From Oscheius dolichura (taxonomy: Eukaryota > Nematoda > Chromadorea > Rhabditida > Rhabditidae), in the NCBI GenBank assembly GCA_932521035.1, contig OW051496.1, forward strand, positions 2,294,001 through 2,358,000: a DNA stretch of 64,000 nt, in the 5' to 3' direction. A model generated the notes under the pieces. That model was not told the DNA's origin and did no database searches. It saw nothing but the letters and a program-made list of their open reading frames with translations. The number at the start of each line of letters is the position of its first letter. Positions within the stretch are counted from its first letter, which is position 1. A program made the translations under genes and the position numbers. Shown here in pieces: positions 47,301-57,985 of the stretch.

Positions 47301-47986
47301 AAGAGGCAAACTCTTATCGAGACTACCGCCTTCCATGTATTCCATTACATAGCCTGTATATTTAGTGTCGTCTAATCCATCCCAGAGTATTCCGTGAAGC
47401 TGGACGATATTTGGGTGTTTGTGCTACAAATGCATCAGGTATTTGTTAATTATCGGGGCCCCATCAATTTTTGGTGTGCGCGATACCGTTCTCCTCGTGT
47501 TCGTCATTGCCCTCCTTTATCGTAAGGGCCTTACCCAAACCATCCCCGTCCGATGAGTACCATATATCAATTTCAGAAGTTTCCAAAGAGCCTCGAAAAT
47601 GTTTTTTTCTCGATTATTCAGAATACCAAGTTTATCCTATTTTGTGGAATAAGGAGGCAAGCCTAAAGAACTAAAGAAGACCTTACCGTTTTCAATATGT
47701 TAATTTCTCTTTCACATACATCATCATTAGAACATGTTTTCACAGCTACAAGCCTGAATAAAAAAACGAAATTATCACATAAATTATAACTACCGTCCAT
47801 CTCTGTCACAACCCTTAAAAACTAAACTATATGCGCCATTATCCAGCTTTTGTCGGTTTTTAATGTCGTCAAGAACATAAAAAGGAACACCTTAAACAAC
47901 CGTAATTAAAAAGGTGGAAAGTTAGAGTTACCGTCGGATGTGTATTTGACTGGCGGCCTGAAAAGGCTAGTGAATACACTTCCCAT
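44322..47986 (-). CDS. Tandem pseudokinase-kinase protein (predicted fusion)
   Basis: Start 47986: MGSVFTSLFRPPVKYTSD, an N-myristoylation signal (G2, T6). First domain: LDNGAYSLVFKGC, LVAVKTCSND, HKHPNIVQLHGILWDG, VMEYMEGGSLDK, HRDIKPSQ (Asn replaced by Gln), LTGFGIARY at 47079-47068 (DFG Asp replaced by Gly), MAPEVMS with ADIYSLAITIWELFHR, and ANRPQLDDII. Two catalytic residues are lost, so it is a predicted pseudokinase. Its last exon ends SSLKAVKGL with a phase-1 donor (about 45784). A 38-nt intron leads in phase 1 to APFYLTNECLVLSTIGHEGQ, a second kinase: YVAVKRINP, HRDLKPKN, LADFGFARH, YISPEAA with ADIYSLAITAWEMF, and CWQHNPAERPIINEVV, stop at 44322. The second has no MG-type first exon of its own, which supports one transcript. 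Without splicing there is a stop 17 codons into the intron, so two genes remain possible. Confidence 0.58.
46640..46712 (-). other. tRNA-like sequence in a kinase intron
   Basis: The minus strand has TGGCCAACTGG (A box), GGGATCCAAGGCTTAC and GGGTTCGAACCCCC (T-arm, B box), ending GGGCATGC. The 5' acceptor strand does not pair with the 3' end, so it is more likely a tRNA-derived SINE or pseudogene than a working gene. It lies between the GFG and APE exons of the pseudokinase. Confidence 0.5.
46923..46948. repeat. GC-rich hairpin, possible Helitron end
   Basis: GCGCAG-CGCTTCGCA-CTGCGC is followed after about 13 bases by CTAGA. Resembles a subterminal Helitron hairpin but the flank is A, not T. 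Confidence 0.35.
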
Positions 47987-48074
47987 GAGGAGATTTTATA
48001 TATCAGCAGCCTCAATAATTAATACTGCAAAAAAATACCATAGAATTTATCATCCGCCCTACTTGGATCCCTGA

Positions 48075-48153
48075 ACTGAACAAACGACAGGTCTTACAGA
48101 CAGACAGACAGACACAGATATCTGCCTATTATCCTACCCTAATAATAGGCAGA
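48075..48153 (-). mobile_element. 5' fragment of mini-Helitron E plus 33-base palindrome
   Basis: 48075-48118 on the minus strand is the E 5' end (TCTGTGTCTGTCTGTCTGTC, then TAAGACCTGTCGTTTG). 48121-48153 is an imperfect palindrome (TCTGCCTATTAT...ATAATAGGCAGA). The complete plus-strand E copy starts directly after it. Confidence 0.5.
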
Positions 48154-48312
48154 TCTCTGTCTGTCTGCGAGACATGTCGTCTGTGTAGATTGACAGGTCA
48201 AATGAGAGAGAAGCAGAAAGTTTCGACCGTCAGATCATATCTGACTGTCTATTCTTTTTCGACCGAAATAAACTAATCCCAAAGCGGCCAAAGGCCGCCG
48301 GAGGCATACTGG
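48154..48312 (+). mobile_element. Mini-Helitron E, copy 3 (159 bp)
   Basis: A48153 then TCTCTGTCTGTCTGCGAG; hairpin GCGGCC-AAA-GGCCGC, CGGAGGCATA, CTGG at 48309-48312, then T. The cleanest copy of the family. Confidence 0.75.
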
Positions 48313-48912
48313 TTTCAATAATAAGATGAGAAATTAGAGAAGCGACTGATTACCAGCAAGCAGGGAAATTGAAGCTATAATAAAGTTGAGTTTTATATGT
48401 GGCTTCTTCTTCCGGGCCACAATGCCCATATGTTGACTGTCAATAGCGTTGTGGAAATTTTAATAAATTTAAAAAATATAAAAAGGAGAAATTCAAACGC
48501 CAGCAAACGAGGAGAAGCTGATAAGGGCTAGCATCGACACATGTTGAACTAATTCTGCTAAGATAGCGAGAAGGGCACTTTCACACATTTTGAAATTATT
48601 GATCGACATTTCAATAATAAGATGAGAAATTAGAGAAGCGACTGATTATCAGCAAGCAGGGAAATTGAAGCTACAATAAATTGGAGTTATTTGTATTTGG
48701 TTTCTTCTTCAGGGCCGCAATAACCATGAGCTGACTGTCAATAGCGTCGTGGACGTTTTTATAAATTTACAAAATATAAAAGGAGAAATTCAAACGCCAG
48801 CAAACGAGGAGAAGCTGATAAGGGCTAGCATCTACACACGTTGAACTAATTCCGCTAAGATAGCGAGAAGGGCACTACATGCACTTCCCATTTTGAAAGT
48901 ATTGATCGACAC
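48313..48912 (+). repeat. Two tandem copies of a 300-bp unit
   Basis: Copy 1 (48313-48608) and copy 2 (48609-48912) both start TTTCAATAATAAGATGAGAA and share GACTGTCAATAGCGT, AAACGCCAGCAAACGAGGAG and TTGATCGACA. Copy 1 starts exactly where mini-Helitron E ends. No coding sense; function unknown. Confidence 0.8.
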
Positions 48913-48983
48913 CAAATAAAGTACCAGGAAAGAACGTTTATTAGGTCATCGTCGCCACGTTTTTCCTTCTTTCTCTGATTCCT

Positions 48984-50660
48984 CTAGGCGGTCGACCTCC
49001 TCGTCTTCTTGTCGCTCGTCTTGCTCCTGGTCGAGTCCTTCTTTGACGACTTTTTCTTTCCACCCGGCGATTTCTTCTTCCCGTCGGGGGACTTCTTCTT
49101 CTTCTTCCTGCTATCACCGCGCTTGTCTTCCTTCTTGGACGAAGCCTTTGCCCTCTTCGAATCCTTGGACTTTTTACCAGTCTTCGGTGATTTCTTCTGC
49201 TTGTCAGAAGCCTGCTTCTTCACTGAAAATCACATTTATTATACCAGAAAATTCTCCAGAAAATCGAACTTGAGGATCTCTTGCTCGTCTTCTCCTTGTC
49301 CTTTTTCTTTTCGCTCTTCTTCGATCCCTTTCCGCTCTCGTCCTCGGTCTTCTTGCTCTTCCGGCTCTTTTTACTGCTGCCCTTCTCGCTCTCGTCCCCC
49401 GTGGTGGTGTCACCCTTCGTCTTCTTCTCTCGGCATTTCGACGTTCCCGTTCTTTCCTTTTCCTTCTTTTTTGGTTTTACCGGCTCGCGGCTGTCCATTT
49501 CCTCGTTGTAGAAATGGCTTCTGTCGTCTTGCATGTCGGCCTCGAGAAAGCAGCTCCTCTCGTCGCTCCGTCCCCGCCCGTCTCGGGGACTCTTCGGCTC
49601 CTTCGGCGGTCTCATCATCTCGTAGCCAGGAGCATCGTCGGCGTATTTGGAAGCAGTCGACTTGGCCTCGTCGCGACGGCTCTCCTTCTTTCTGGAACGC
49701 GGAGGACTCGAGCTCCTCTCCTGAAAAAAAGGATTTGTTATTTTCTATAAAAATAAAGCCCCTTACCATGGCCGTGTGCAGGTCGTCCTTCCTCTTCGGG
49801 CTCTCCTTCTTACTCCGCCTGTCACTCCTGTCGCGGTCCCTCTTCCTGTCGTCCCGACTCCTCTCCTTGTCCCTTCTACGCTCGCTGTCCCTCTTATTCT
49901 CATCCTTCTTCCTGTCGCTGTTGTCCCTGCGCCGTTCACGGTCACTGCTATCTCGTCTCTTGTCGCTGCTGTCCCTCTTCCTGTCGTCCCTCTTCCGGTC
50001 ATCCCTCTCCCTGTCCTTCCTCTTCTCACTGTCCCGCTTCCTGTCATCCTTCCTCCGGTCCCTGCTGTCCCGGTGCCGCTCCCTGTCCCTCGCTCCCTTG
50101 CTGCTCTCCCTCTTCCTGCTCCGTCCGCTCCTCTCGTCGCTTCTCTTCTTGCTCTTCCTCCCGCTCCCGTCCTCCGTCTTTATCTTCCGCTGCTTGCTCT
50201 TATAGCTCGGCGACTGGGCCTCGACCCTGTCGTCCTTGTACTTCTTCTTCTCCTCTTTGGCGTAGAGTCCCTTAGCCGGGGTGGCGAGCTTCTTCTTGCT
50301 CTTCTCACTGTTGCCCTTCTTTTTCTTCTTGCTCGATCTCAGAGATCTGAAATTCACTGGATGAATTTTGAGAAGCAGCCGGTCGCGTACCGTACCCGCT
50401 GACAAACTGACTTTCTTGGGCGGCTGAAAATGAAAAAATCAATGAGAAATCACAACTTTTTTGAATTCTACAGCGCTCCAAACATTTGCGCTCTTTTTGT
50501 TTTACAAATTTCATAAAAGCTGCGCTACAAATCAAAAAAATAAATAGCAGATAAAGTTGGGAACAACTAAAAACAGAAGCTGACCGATTGCCTTTCTTGC
50601 TCTTGACGCTGGCGGTCGTCTTATCCTCGCGAATTCTTTCCCTCCTTCCAATGGTACAAA
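48984..50660 (-). CDS. Lys/Ser/Arg/Asp-rich nuclear-type protein, function unknown
   Basis: Four exons on the minus strand. The first seen (about 50660-50586) has IGRRERIREDKTTASVKSKK. The next (50425-49767) reads PPKKVSLSAGTVRDRLLLKI and then long Arg/Asp/Ser/Lys runs (RDRERHRDSRDRRKDDRKRD), like the RS/RD-rich tails of splicing factors. The third (about 49722-49280) has DAPGYEMMRPPKEPKSPRDG and Lys/Glu-rich blocks; the last (49223-48984) is Lys/Ser-rich (KKKKKSPDGKKKSPGGKKKS), stop at 48984. Composition fits a nuclear, RNA-associated role, but no folded domain identifies it. No start codon was fixed; the true first exon may be upstream. The 398-codon plus-strand frame over it is a composition shadow. 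Confidence 0.55.
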
Positions 50661-51044
50661 AATTGAGAAGAAGACTCGTAGCAGCTACAAATCCACTCCA
50701 AGCGACTAAAAAAAGTTATGAAACGGTAACAAACAAAGTTAAAAACGGTACCAAGATAAGAAAAGTAGCGTTCCATGTAGACGACCTTCCAATAGGACAG
50801 CTGCTGGATCGAATGGCAGCAGGAAGAAACTGGTGGTCATATACAGGCCTAATCCTTTGTTACCAGTAAAAAACGGTCAGTTGACTGTCGGTTTGGACAA
50901 CTATGGACAAATCAATGAACTGACAAAGCCATTCACCGATAAAACGACGGAATAGTCCAACCATATTTTTATTTGCTAAACCCATGGTTTAAAACCCCGT
51001 TTGAAAACTGTCCCAGTGGCTAGAAATAAACTTACCACGTCACT

Positions 51045-52024
51045 ATGAACAGTGAGGATCTCTTCGACAGGACTGTCCAGGCTGCTCTGGAGTACTGTAA
51101 CGTCAAGCAGCTACATGCCCTCGATTGGTTCGAGGACCCATACGGCCGCATTGACAGATTAAAATTCGACTGGCATTCGTTGGAAGGACTGGAAGTAAAA
51201 TGCCTGGAGGCGGACTTCAACTCAACTTACAAAGATTTGATTACGGTAGGTTATACCTTTAGAATAGAAGCTTGTAGGTTTCAAGGGAACCCAAGGGACC
51301 CCGGTAGCGGATACGCTATACCTTTTTTTGTCTGAAAATGTTGTTTTCAGAGATGGGAGTCCGGCCGAACAAACTGGAAACATCTGCAACTATAGTCTGC
51401 CAAGAAAAAAGACGACATTTAAGGTCTACTGGCCGAGAACAAATGTTAGTGGTGGAGCGAACTGATAGATAATTTTTGAGCGACCAAGAAGAAAAAAAGG
51501 CCAGTAAGTTCGGCTCGCGGCTAAATCGTTAAATGTCGTCTTTTTTCTTGGCGGACTATACAGACCCCCGATGTATCTCAAACCTTCACCGGAGACTTCC
51601 AAGAATCCCCTGTTCCATTGAAAATCGCTAATGTAAGTAGTGCATTCCCTATTATTAATTCCTTGTCTGGTTACAGTCTAGTGACACTTCGCTATATCCA
51701 TTCTAACAACCGCTGGGCCATCACTTTATCCCATTTCGACGACTTCTTTTCTTCTTTCACGACATTTCCGACTGTGATGAATGCGATTGCCAGACGGAAT
51801 TCTGCTTCAAGAAGCTCATGCATCTACTCACATACAGAATACAAAGATCGACTGGGGACCCGGTTTGGAGACTTGGTTAGAGAAGAATGATCGGATGGAA
51901 GATCTGGGAGCACTTATTCAAAATCTAGCGGAGAAATATAACAAGTACGCATTTATGCGGGGGAATATGGTTTTTCTAACTGTTAATTTTGTTTTGATTA
52001 TTGTGGTAGTGCAATCACATCCAT
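51045..52024 (+). pseudogene. Broken copy of the F-box-like family
   Basis: It begins mid-gene (SEDLFDRTVQAALEYCNVKQ, then RLKFDWHSLEGLEVKCLEAD) and continues RWESGRTNWKHLQL, where a MITE (51391-51560) is inserted. Beyond it, TPDVSQTFTGDFQESPVPLK resumes, followed by frame-shifted HDISDCDECDCQTEFCFKKL. The N-terminal half is missing. Compared with 54149-55771 the intron positions agree. Confidence 0.7.
51391..51560. mobile_element. 170-bp MITE with 31-bp inverted repeats
   Basis: The ends TATAGTCTGCCAAGAAAAAA and GACGACATTTA (51391-51421) match the inverted 51530-51560 at 30 of 31 positions. It probably used a TA target. It interrupts the exon between KHLQL and QTPDV of the F-box-like copy. 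A partial end (TTTTTTCTTGACAGACTATA) also occurs at 45084-45103. Confidence 0.85.
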
Positions 52025-52085
52025 AATAAAGTTTTTATAAAAACATTTTATTATTGTCTGTGGAGGACTCGATAAAATTACAAAA

Positions 52086-53687
52086 TTAACCGCAGCAATG
52101 ATGTGGACGATGAATTCGGATCATATCTGGTTTGAGAAGTGTTCCGAGCTTTTCCATCGCCTTCTCCTCCATTCCATTCCATTCATCCACAACGGGACCG
52201 AAGTCCACCACATTGTCCCATTTTAAACCTTTCGCAAGGACTTCCATCAGCTTCTTGAAGCAGAATTCCGTCTGGCAGTCGCATCCATCGCAGTCGGAAA
52301 TGTCGTGGAAGTGATAGGTATTCTTGGAATAGGCACAGAAATAGGTGATAGCCCACCGGTTATTACAAACAAAATGGAGGTAGTGGAAATGCCAATTTGA
52401 ACCAGAGAACTGGAAAAGAGCGAAATTAGAAACAGAGCAGAAGTACTTACAGGGGATGCCTCAATCTCTACAAAGAAACCAGTATTTTGGAATTCCATCT
52501 TCCCGGTTTTGCTCACACGTAGTTCGAGGTCTTTCAAGTTGGTTTGCCCGGACTCCCATTTCTAAAAATATGTTTTTTTAGCTTTTCTAACCTATCAGAC
52601 AGTTTTTCGCATTTTTAAAGGGCAGAGTGACTACTGTACCTTGCGTGGCAGCGTTGATTATCTTGATGGGCAAAACACCCAATTTCAGGCGCGCTCGTTT
52701 TGGGCGTAGACGGGAGTGTCGGGCGTTTGTGTCCGTATCTCGGTCATTCCTTGATCGATTTCATTTTTTTTTAAGACCTAGTTGGAGAGCACGTCAAGCC
52801 GATTCCACCGAGCCCGGTTACAGCTCAGACGGGCCGACAAAAAGTCTGTAGCCCCACAAACGTTGACAGAGAATATGATATGTAACGGCTGTTCGCCCCT
52901 GTATGTTATCTGCCTACCGTAATAAGATCCCTGTGAATCCTATCAAAATTCTCCTCCAAACATTGGGCCTTCAAAGTTTCCAATTGGTACCAATCAATCT
53001 TCAAGTGTTCCACATATCCAAATTCAGGACTGTGATGACTATGATAAATAAATCGTAGTTCCTTGAACTTGAAGTTTTCATGAGCAGAAAGGTAAGTTCT
53101 GTGGACGAGAGGATCGTCCTCTACTTTCCGGCCTAGGGCATCCATAGCAAAAGATTTGGCCCGGATAGAGGGAAAAGTCTTGAGAACTTCTTCAACCGAG
53201 AGCAAGAATTCAGGAAGAGGACGACATAATTGCTCGGGTGTCATTTTTCTATGGAAGGCTCGTTTCCTGACGTCAGACATAACGAAATGTAGCCGAGATC
53301 TCGGCGAAGCAAAAAGATGCAGCTCAAACTTTTCTTCGTCTTTCCTTTCGAGTTGCTGTTTCATCTTGAAAGTCTTGTGGAGCCGGTCAGTGGCTTTGCT
53401 GAGCAGGCCTTCTCTCCTTTTATGGGTGTAGGGCACGTCAAACATGACTTTCCCCTTCTTCTGGTCGAAATAAACAAAGACCACCAAGAATCCGCTACAG
53501 AATATTCTCGTCTCTTTCTCCATCTCATTGGCTATACCGTGGATACGGTGACAAGTTCGAATAGACCTTACGAAAGAGATGTCATTGCACTGAAGGGGGA
53601 TGTTCACTAACAAAATGGAAAGAAATCATACCTTTTTGAGGATTTGAACAATATTCAGAGTGGAGACCTTTGAAAGAGACAGAGCAT
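52086..53687 (-). CDS. F-box-like family protein, copy 2
   Basis: Start at 53687 (MDALSLSKVSTLNIVQILKK), then after an intron CNDISFVRSIRTCHRIHGIA. The LP/LS-x-x-x-I-x-x-I-L-K-K...D-x-SFVR-x-x-x-TC pattern is F-box-like, the motif that binds SKP1. The exon 53600-52915 continues FLVVFVYFDQKKGKVMFDVP and LKIDWYQLETLKAQCLEENF. After an intron holding repeat sequence come KWESGQTNLKDLELRVSKTG, then HDISDCDGCDCQTEFCFKKL (Cys-rich) and a tail ending at 52086. The rest of the protein is not a family I know; it may serve as the substrate-binding part. About 36% like copy 3 by eye in the best stretches. Confidence 0.55.
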
Positions 53688-54148
53688 CCATTTTCAGACG
53701 AAGAAACGAAATTATAAGAGCTGAGAAGCGAGAGAAATCAATAAGAAAACCGCGTTCGGTTGATTATTCCAACAGATAATTCGGGCGTCTTGTATTTGTA
53801 AAGCCTGGAGTCCAGGTACTTGGGGCAAATTGCCAAACCTATCCCGGTGATCGTTTAAATGAAAATGTCACGAAGGCCGGAATGTAAATAAGGCAAAATT
53901 CATCTTAAATGCTCGTAAAGTCAACAAAATAACCCGAAATTCTCTGAAGAGATTGAAGACCTTTTGATTGTATCATTTTACATGCCATACAACGTTTAAA
54001 AACAATTTTTTGGGCTTAATTTTATTTTGGACGCTGCCATGAAAATGTGTCTACTTCAAAATTGTCCTCCATCACACGCCTCTCTTTTCAAATTACTCAA
54101 TAACAACCGCCCCATTTCTTCATTCCTATCTCCTTTTTCAGTCTAAAA

Positions 54149-55771
54149 ATGGATCCTCTACCTCTTTTCAAGGCCTCGTCTGCAAATATTGCTCAAATTC
54201 TCAAAAAGGTAGGAGTTTTCCCCGTTTATTTCAAGTATTTCCCTTCAGTTCAATGATCTCTCTTTCGTAAGAGCTATCCAAACCTGTCGCGGGCTTTATG
54301 ACATTGCCACTCAAGTAGAAAAGAAGCCCAGAATCTATACCACTTCGTTTTTGGTTGTTTTTGCCTATTACGACAAGAGGGACAAGAAAGTCATGTTTGA
54401 TGTGCCCTATTGTGAAAAGGAGAAGAAGAAACAAGCTCCCCTGAAACCGGGAAAGCTTCAAATCTCACCTGAACTGACCGAACGAGAAGAAGAAGACGAT
54501 CTATATTGGTTTGAGCTCCGTTCAAAGGAAATGGAGTGGGAAGAAGAGCAAGAGGACCGTCCAAGATCCGAGTTGTTCTTCCGACGATCCGACAGAGAGG
54601 CTGCCTTCCACAAGAAGATGACAGCCGAGAAGCTTGGAGAATTCCTTCAGTTCTTTAGATTCGACACAATCGATATTGTTAGTTTATTCCTCATATTAAA
54701 ATAATGATGTCAAAATCTTAGGATATAAACAGTCCATCTGGCTGTGGCTCCTTCGAGGATCCCCATCCAAAACGCTTTCTCGTGGCTGAAGAGATCCTCA
54801 AAGTGTTCCCCTACCTCCAGGCGGACGCGTTGTCCCTGAAGGAGGCTGACAGCGATGAGCTCTACGATAGGACCGTTCTGGCAGCTCACGAGCATTGGAA
54901 TCTCAAGAGGCTGTTGAGCCTCCAATTATGGGAGTATTCTGGGCATGGCCGCTTGGATAGACTGAAGATCGACTGGCACACATTGGAAGGACTGGAAGGG
55001 GAATGCGTGGAGGAAGATATTGTCTCCTCTTACAGAGATCTGATTACGGTAGGTTATTTTACTGGGAATATAGGGAAATTGGGAGAAAGATAGAATTTCT
55101 TCCCCATTTTCACTGAAGTTGCTCATTTCTAAAAGGGTATCCCGTTGGAATTTAAAAATAACTCTAATCCACGTCCTTATTAGCATCTTTTGACCGAGAA
55201 AAGAGTTCAACCAGAGCACAACAGCAAAAAATCTATAATTTCCTTTTATAGAGATGGGAATCCGGCCACACCCGTATCAAATATCTCAAAGTTGCGGTCA
55301 CCAGGATTTCCCGCAGCTTCTCAGGAAACTTCCAAGACGGTCCTATTTTTCTAAAGACCGAAGCGGTAAGTATCCTTGCTCTACTTTTAATTATCTTTCC
55401 ATCTATAGCACAATGACCACGACGAGTTCCACTATCTCCATTCGGCAGCTACCAGCCGTTGGGCCGTCACATTATGGTGCAACCATGCCAATGTTTTCTT
55501 CTTTTACGATATAGCCGACTGTGATGGATGTGACTGTCAGACGGAATTCTGCTTCAAGAAGATGATGGAAGTTATTGGATCGCGTACAGATCACAAAGAT
55601 GCCATCGATTGGGGTTCAGTTCTGGATGAATGGATGGAAAAGGAAGAAAGAACCATGGAGGAGCTCGGAGAGATGATTAGAGAATTCGTGGATCAATTCA
55701 ACCCGCGGGCTCGTCACTGTGAGCATCTTGATTTAAGGTCTACCGTCGAAACGACTCCATGTAGTTGTTAA
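54149..55771 (+). CDS. F-box-like family protein, copy 3 (most complete)
   Basis: Start MDPLPLFKASSANIAQILKK, with TTTTTCAG eight bases upstream; then FNDLSFVRAIQTCRGLYDIA, giving an F-box-like first 45 residues. Further exons: FLVVFAYYDKRDKKVMFDVP and an acidic region (54250-54678), DINSPSGCGSFEDPHPKRFL to RLDRLKIDWHTLEGLEGECV (54721-55049), RWESGHTRIKYLKVAVTRIS (from 55252), and IADCDGCDCQTEFCFKKMME with a tail rich in Glu (55408-55771). Introns are 35-200 nt. The two flanking copies have the same exon plan. Role in SCF ubiquitin ligases is inference from the start region only. Confidence 0.58.
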
Positions 55772-56014
55772 TCAATCATGTAAATGTAAATAAAATGTTC
55801 ACCACGGTCCAAAGCTTCGAAAAAGGGTTAGGGCACCGTCTCTCTTGGTCTACAACGGTTTTATGGTGGAGGAAAACAGTCTTCTGGTAACTCAAAACGG
55901 TCTTATCGATAAGAAAAATGGTCTCTTGGATGAGACCTCCGGCCAATTTTGTTTGCTTTATCTCCTGAGCCCGATTCTTTTTTAACATAAATTACCGGAA
56001 GAGGGCCCTAATTT

Positions 56015-56195
56015 CTATTTCGTCGCGGAATCAAAGATGCCATTGATTTGGGTCCAGTTCTGGATAAATGGATTGGTAAGGAAGAAAGAAGCATGGAGGA
56101 GCTCGGCGAGCTGATTAGAGAACTTGTAGAGCAATTTAACCCTCGTGCAGATGGTTGTCAGCATTTTAGCTTTAAACCTGGTGGAAGGTAGTCCT
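56015..56195 (+). pseudogene. Tail fragment of the F-box-like family
   Basis: KDAIDLGPVLDKWIGKEERS and MEELGELIRELVEQFNPRAD repeat the last exon of the gene at 54149-55771 (DAIDWGSVLDEWMEKEERTM). Stop near 56195. No earlier exons; a leftover of unequal duplication. Confidence 0.65.
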
Positions 56196-56705
56196 TGTTG
56201 TCTCTGTTAATTTTTCTGTGACAATTCATTTGTCAAATAAAGTTTCCCTTTATTTTTCAGTTACTTCCAAGTAAAACCTGTAGAGGCTAACAAGAGAGAG
56301 GCGCACGCTACATATTGGACATCCTTTCATTTAGGTCAGCAAACAATATGTTCCATTTTACTTATAAAATGTTTTCTCATAGCATTTTTCACTTCTGCAT
56401 GTAAACCGGTTTTAGTTGACGAAAAATTTCGAAAGAGTCGACCTCCAGCCACATTGGGCAGCTAGCCAAACCCTCTAATCGTTCGAGTGAAAATATCAGT
56501 TAGGGTAGAATGTAAGCCAGTCTAAATTCGTCATAAACCCTCGTAAACAAAACAAATTCGCTGTTCCATTTTTCTCTGCTACAGTAACCCGCCTAGATCC
56601 CTGAGGGTTTCTTTAATTGGCTCAACAAAACGAGGTGTCCACATTTAGGTTCGAAATTGAAAACGATTGATCCAGTGGCAAATCATGGCTAGGGAAAATG
56701 AGAAA

Positions 56706-57137
56706 CTAATCTTTTATTGCAGCTAAAATAAACAAAACCCCCCTTTTTTCCAAATTGATCAGCCGGAAAACCAGTGATGCTCTTGCTGAATCTCTGTTCT
56801 GACGACTAGTCAGACACTGCAGCGCCGAGTGCGCTGGCCGCCTCCCTTGCACCTTGGAGGGGCGGGGAGGGTGAGATAAAAAACGAACAGGAGTAGAGTG
56901 TGATGGCAGCACTTTACCTTCATCTATTTCCTGATAGCATGTGAGAGTCCCTAAGCCCCTTTTTGTCCCTGTTCCACCCATTATGTTGAAGTGATAATAA
57001 ATGGCTGTTGTGTCATAATGTCCAATTAAAGTCCGATTGAAAGGTAGGGGGAGATTGGGGGCCTTCTTGTCTATCATATCCTTCTTGCCTGTCACAATCA
57101 TTTGGGCCTTTGGCCAACCGGAGTCTCGTTCAAACAA
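56706..57137 (-). other. Open frame downstream of the lectin gene, not recognised
   Basis: A 143-codon minus-strand frame begins FERDSGWPKAQMIVTGKKDM and has a protein-like stretch to about 56925 (NRTLIGHYDTTAIYYHFNIM). It lies 94 bases beyond the lectin stop, just outside the inverted repeat. It may be a 3' exon of another gene or chance. Confidence 0.2.
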
Positions 57138-57157
57138 TCTCTACTCTTTCTTCTAAC

Positions 57158-57985
57158 AGCGACAGTATAAACATTTGTAAACAATTTTTGTCAAGAACAA
57201 CATGAGGAAAAGTAATTGGCCAGCTCGATATCAAGTAATAGTTGCTGGTACCTTACACACGAATGGAATCATCATGTTACAAGCTGGGCCTTCCCATTTC
57301 CCATCGTCAGCATCTCCAAAATCAAAGCGCATCTAAAAATAAAGCCACAATTTCTTGCCCTTTAAACCATTGCTTACCACAGTACAGTGGGCACCACCGG
57401 CCATTGGCGGTACTCCTGCAGAGCCCCAATTATTATAGACCGAAAAATCATACTGAAATGTGGGGTTTAGTTTACAGAAATTATCAATTGAGGCGCGACC
57501 TAATCCAAAAGAGGAGACAATCCTCGTCGCCACGGGACCATTCGACCCTCAGAGTTCTTTTAAAACTTACTGGTGTTCCATCCCTCCACATGCTCATTCC
57601 GGAGAGATCCATAGTACCCGCGTTTTGAATTAGCCCAATATACCAAACAGTCATGGGAGTAGCGACGGGCGATATGATCATATCTGAAAATGGCTATTTC
57701 TTTATCTTTTCCAAATCTATAGAGTCAGCCACAAAACATACTGTAGATGAAATCATTCTCGGCTGCGTTTTCAATAGAAACCAAATGGCCGTTTGTGGCT
57801 TGACCTGCACAATAACTTTCGGCAGCGTTCCAGTTCGCCTGTCCAGTTAAAACCGCTAGATAGCAATAGTTATTAGCTGGATTGATAGTCCACATGCTGG
57901 GAGTGGTGGGACAGGCTGGAAAAGGGGGAAATAAGAGCTAGAAGAAGATCTCTCGGTACTGATCATCGTTGTCGTCGTCGTTGTA
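57158..57985. repeat. Left arm of an 828-bp near-perfect inverted repeat
   Basis: Reverse complement of 60058-60885. All frames checked across both arms translate the same, so identity is close to 100%. It covers the lectin domain exons and their introns. Confidence 0.9.

Noticed and set aside
49009-50205. 398-codon plus-strand open frame (Ser/Leu/Phe/Arg-rich)
   Set aside because: It is the complement of Lys/Ser/Arg/Asp-rich minus-strand exons; biased codons keep the other strand open. The minus-strand reading has proper splice sites and a sensible composition.
50651-50869. Plus-strand frame MVQKLRRRLVAATNPLQATK onwards
   Set aside because: It looks protein-like but overlaps the first exon of the minus-strand gene, and only its first residues are shared with the copy at 29.2 kb. 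No partner exons.
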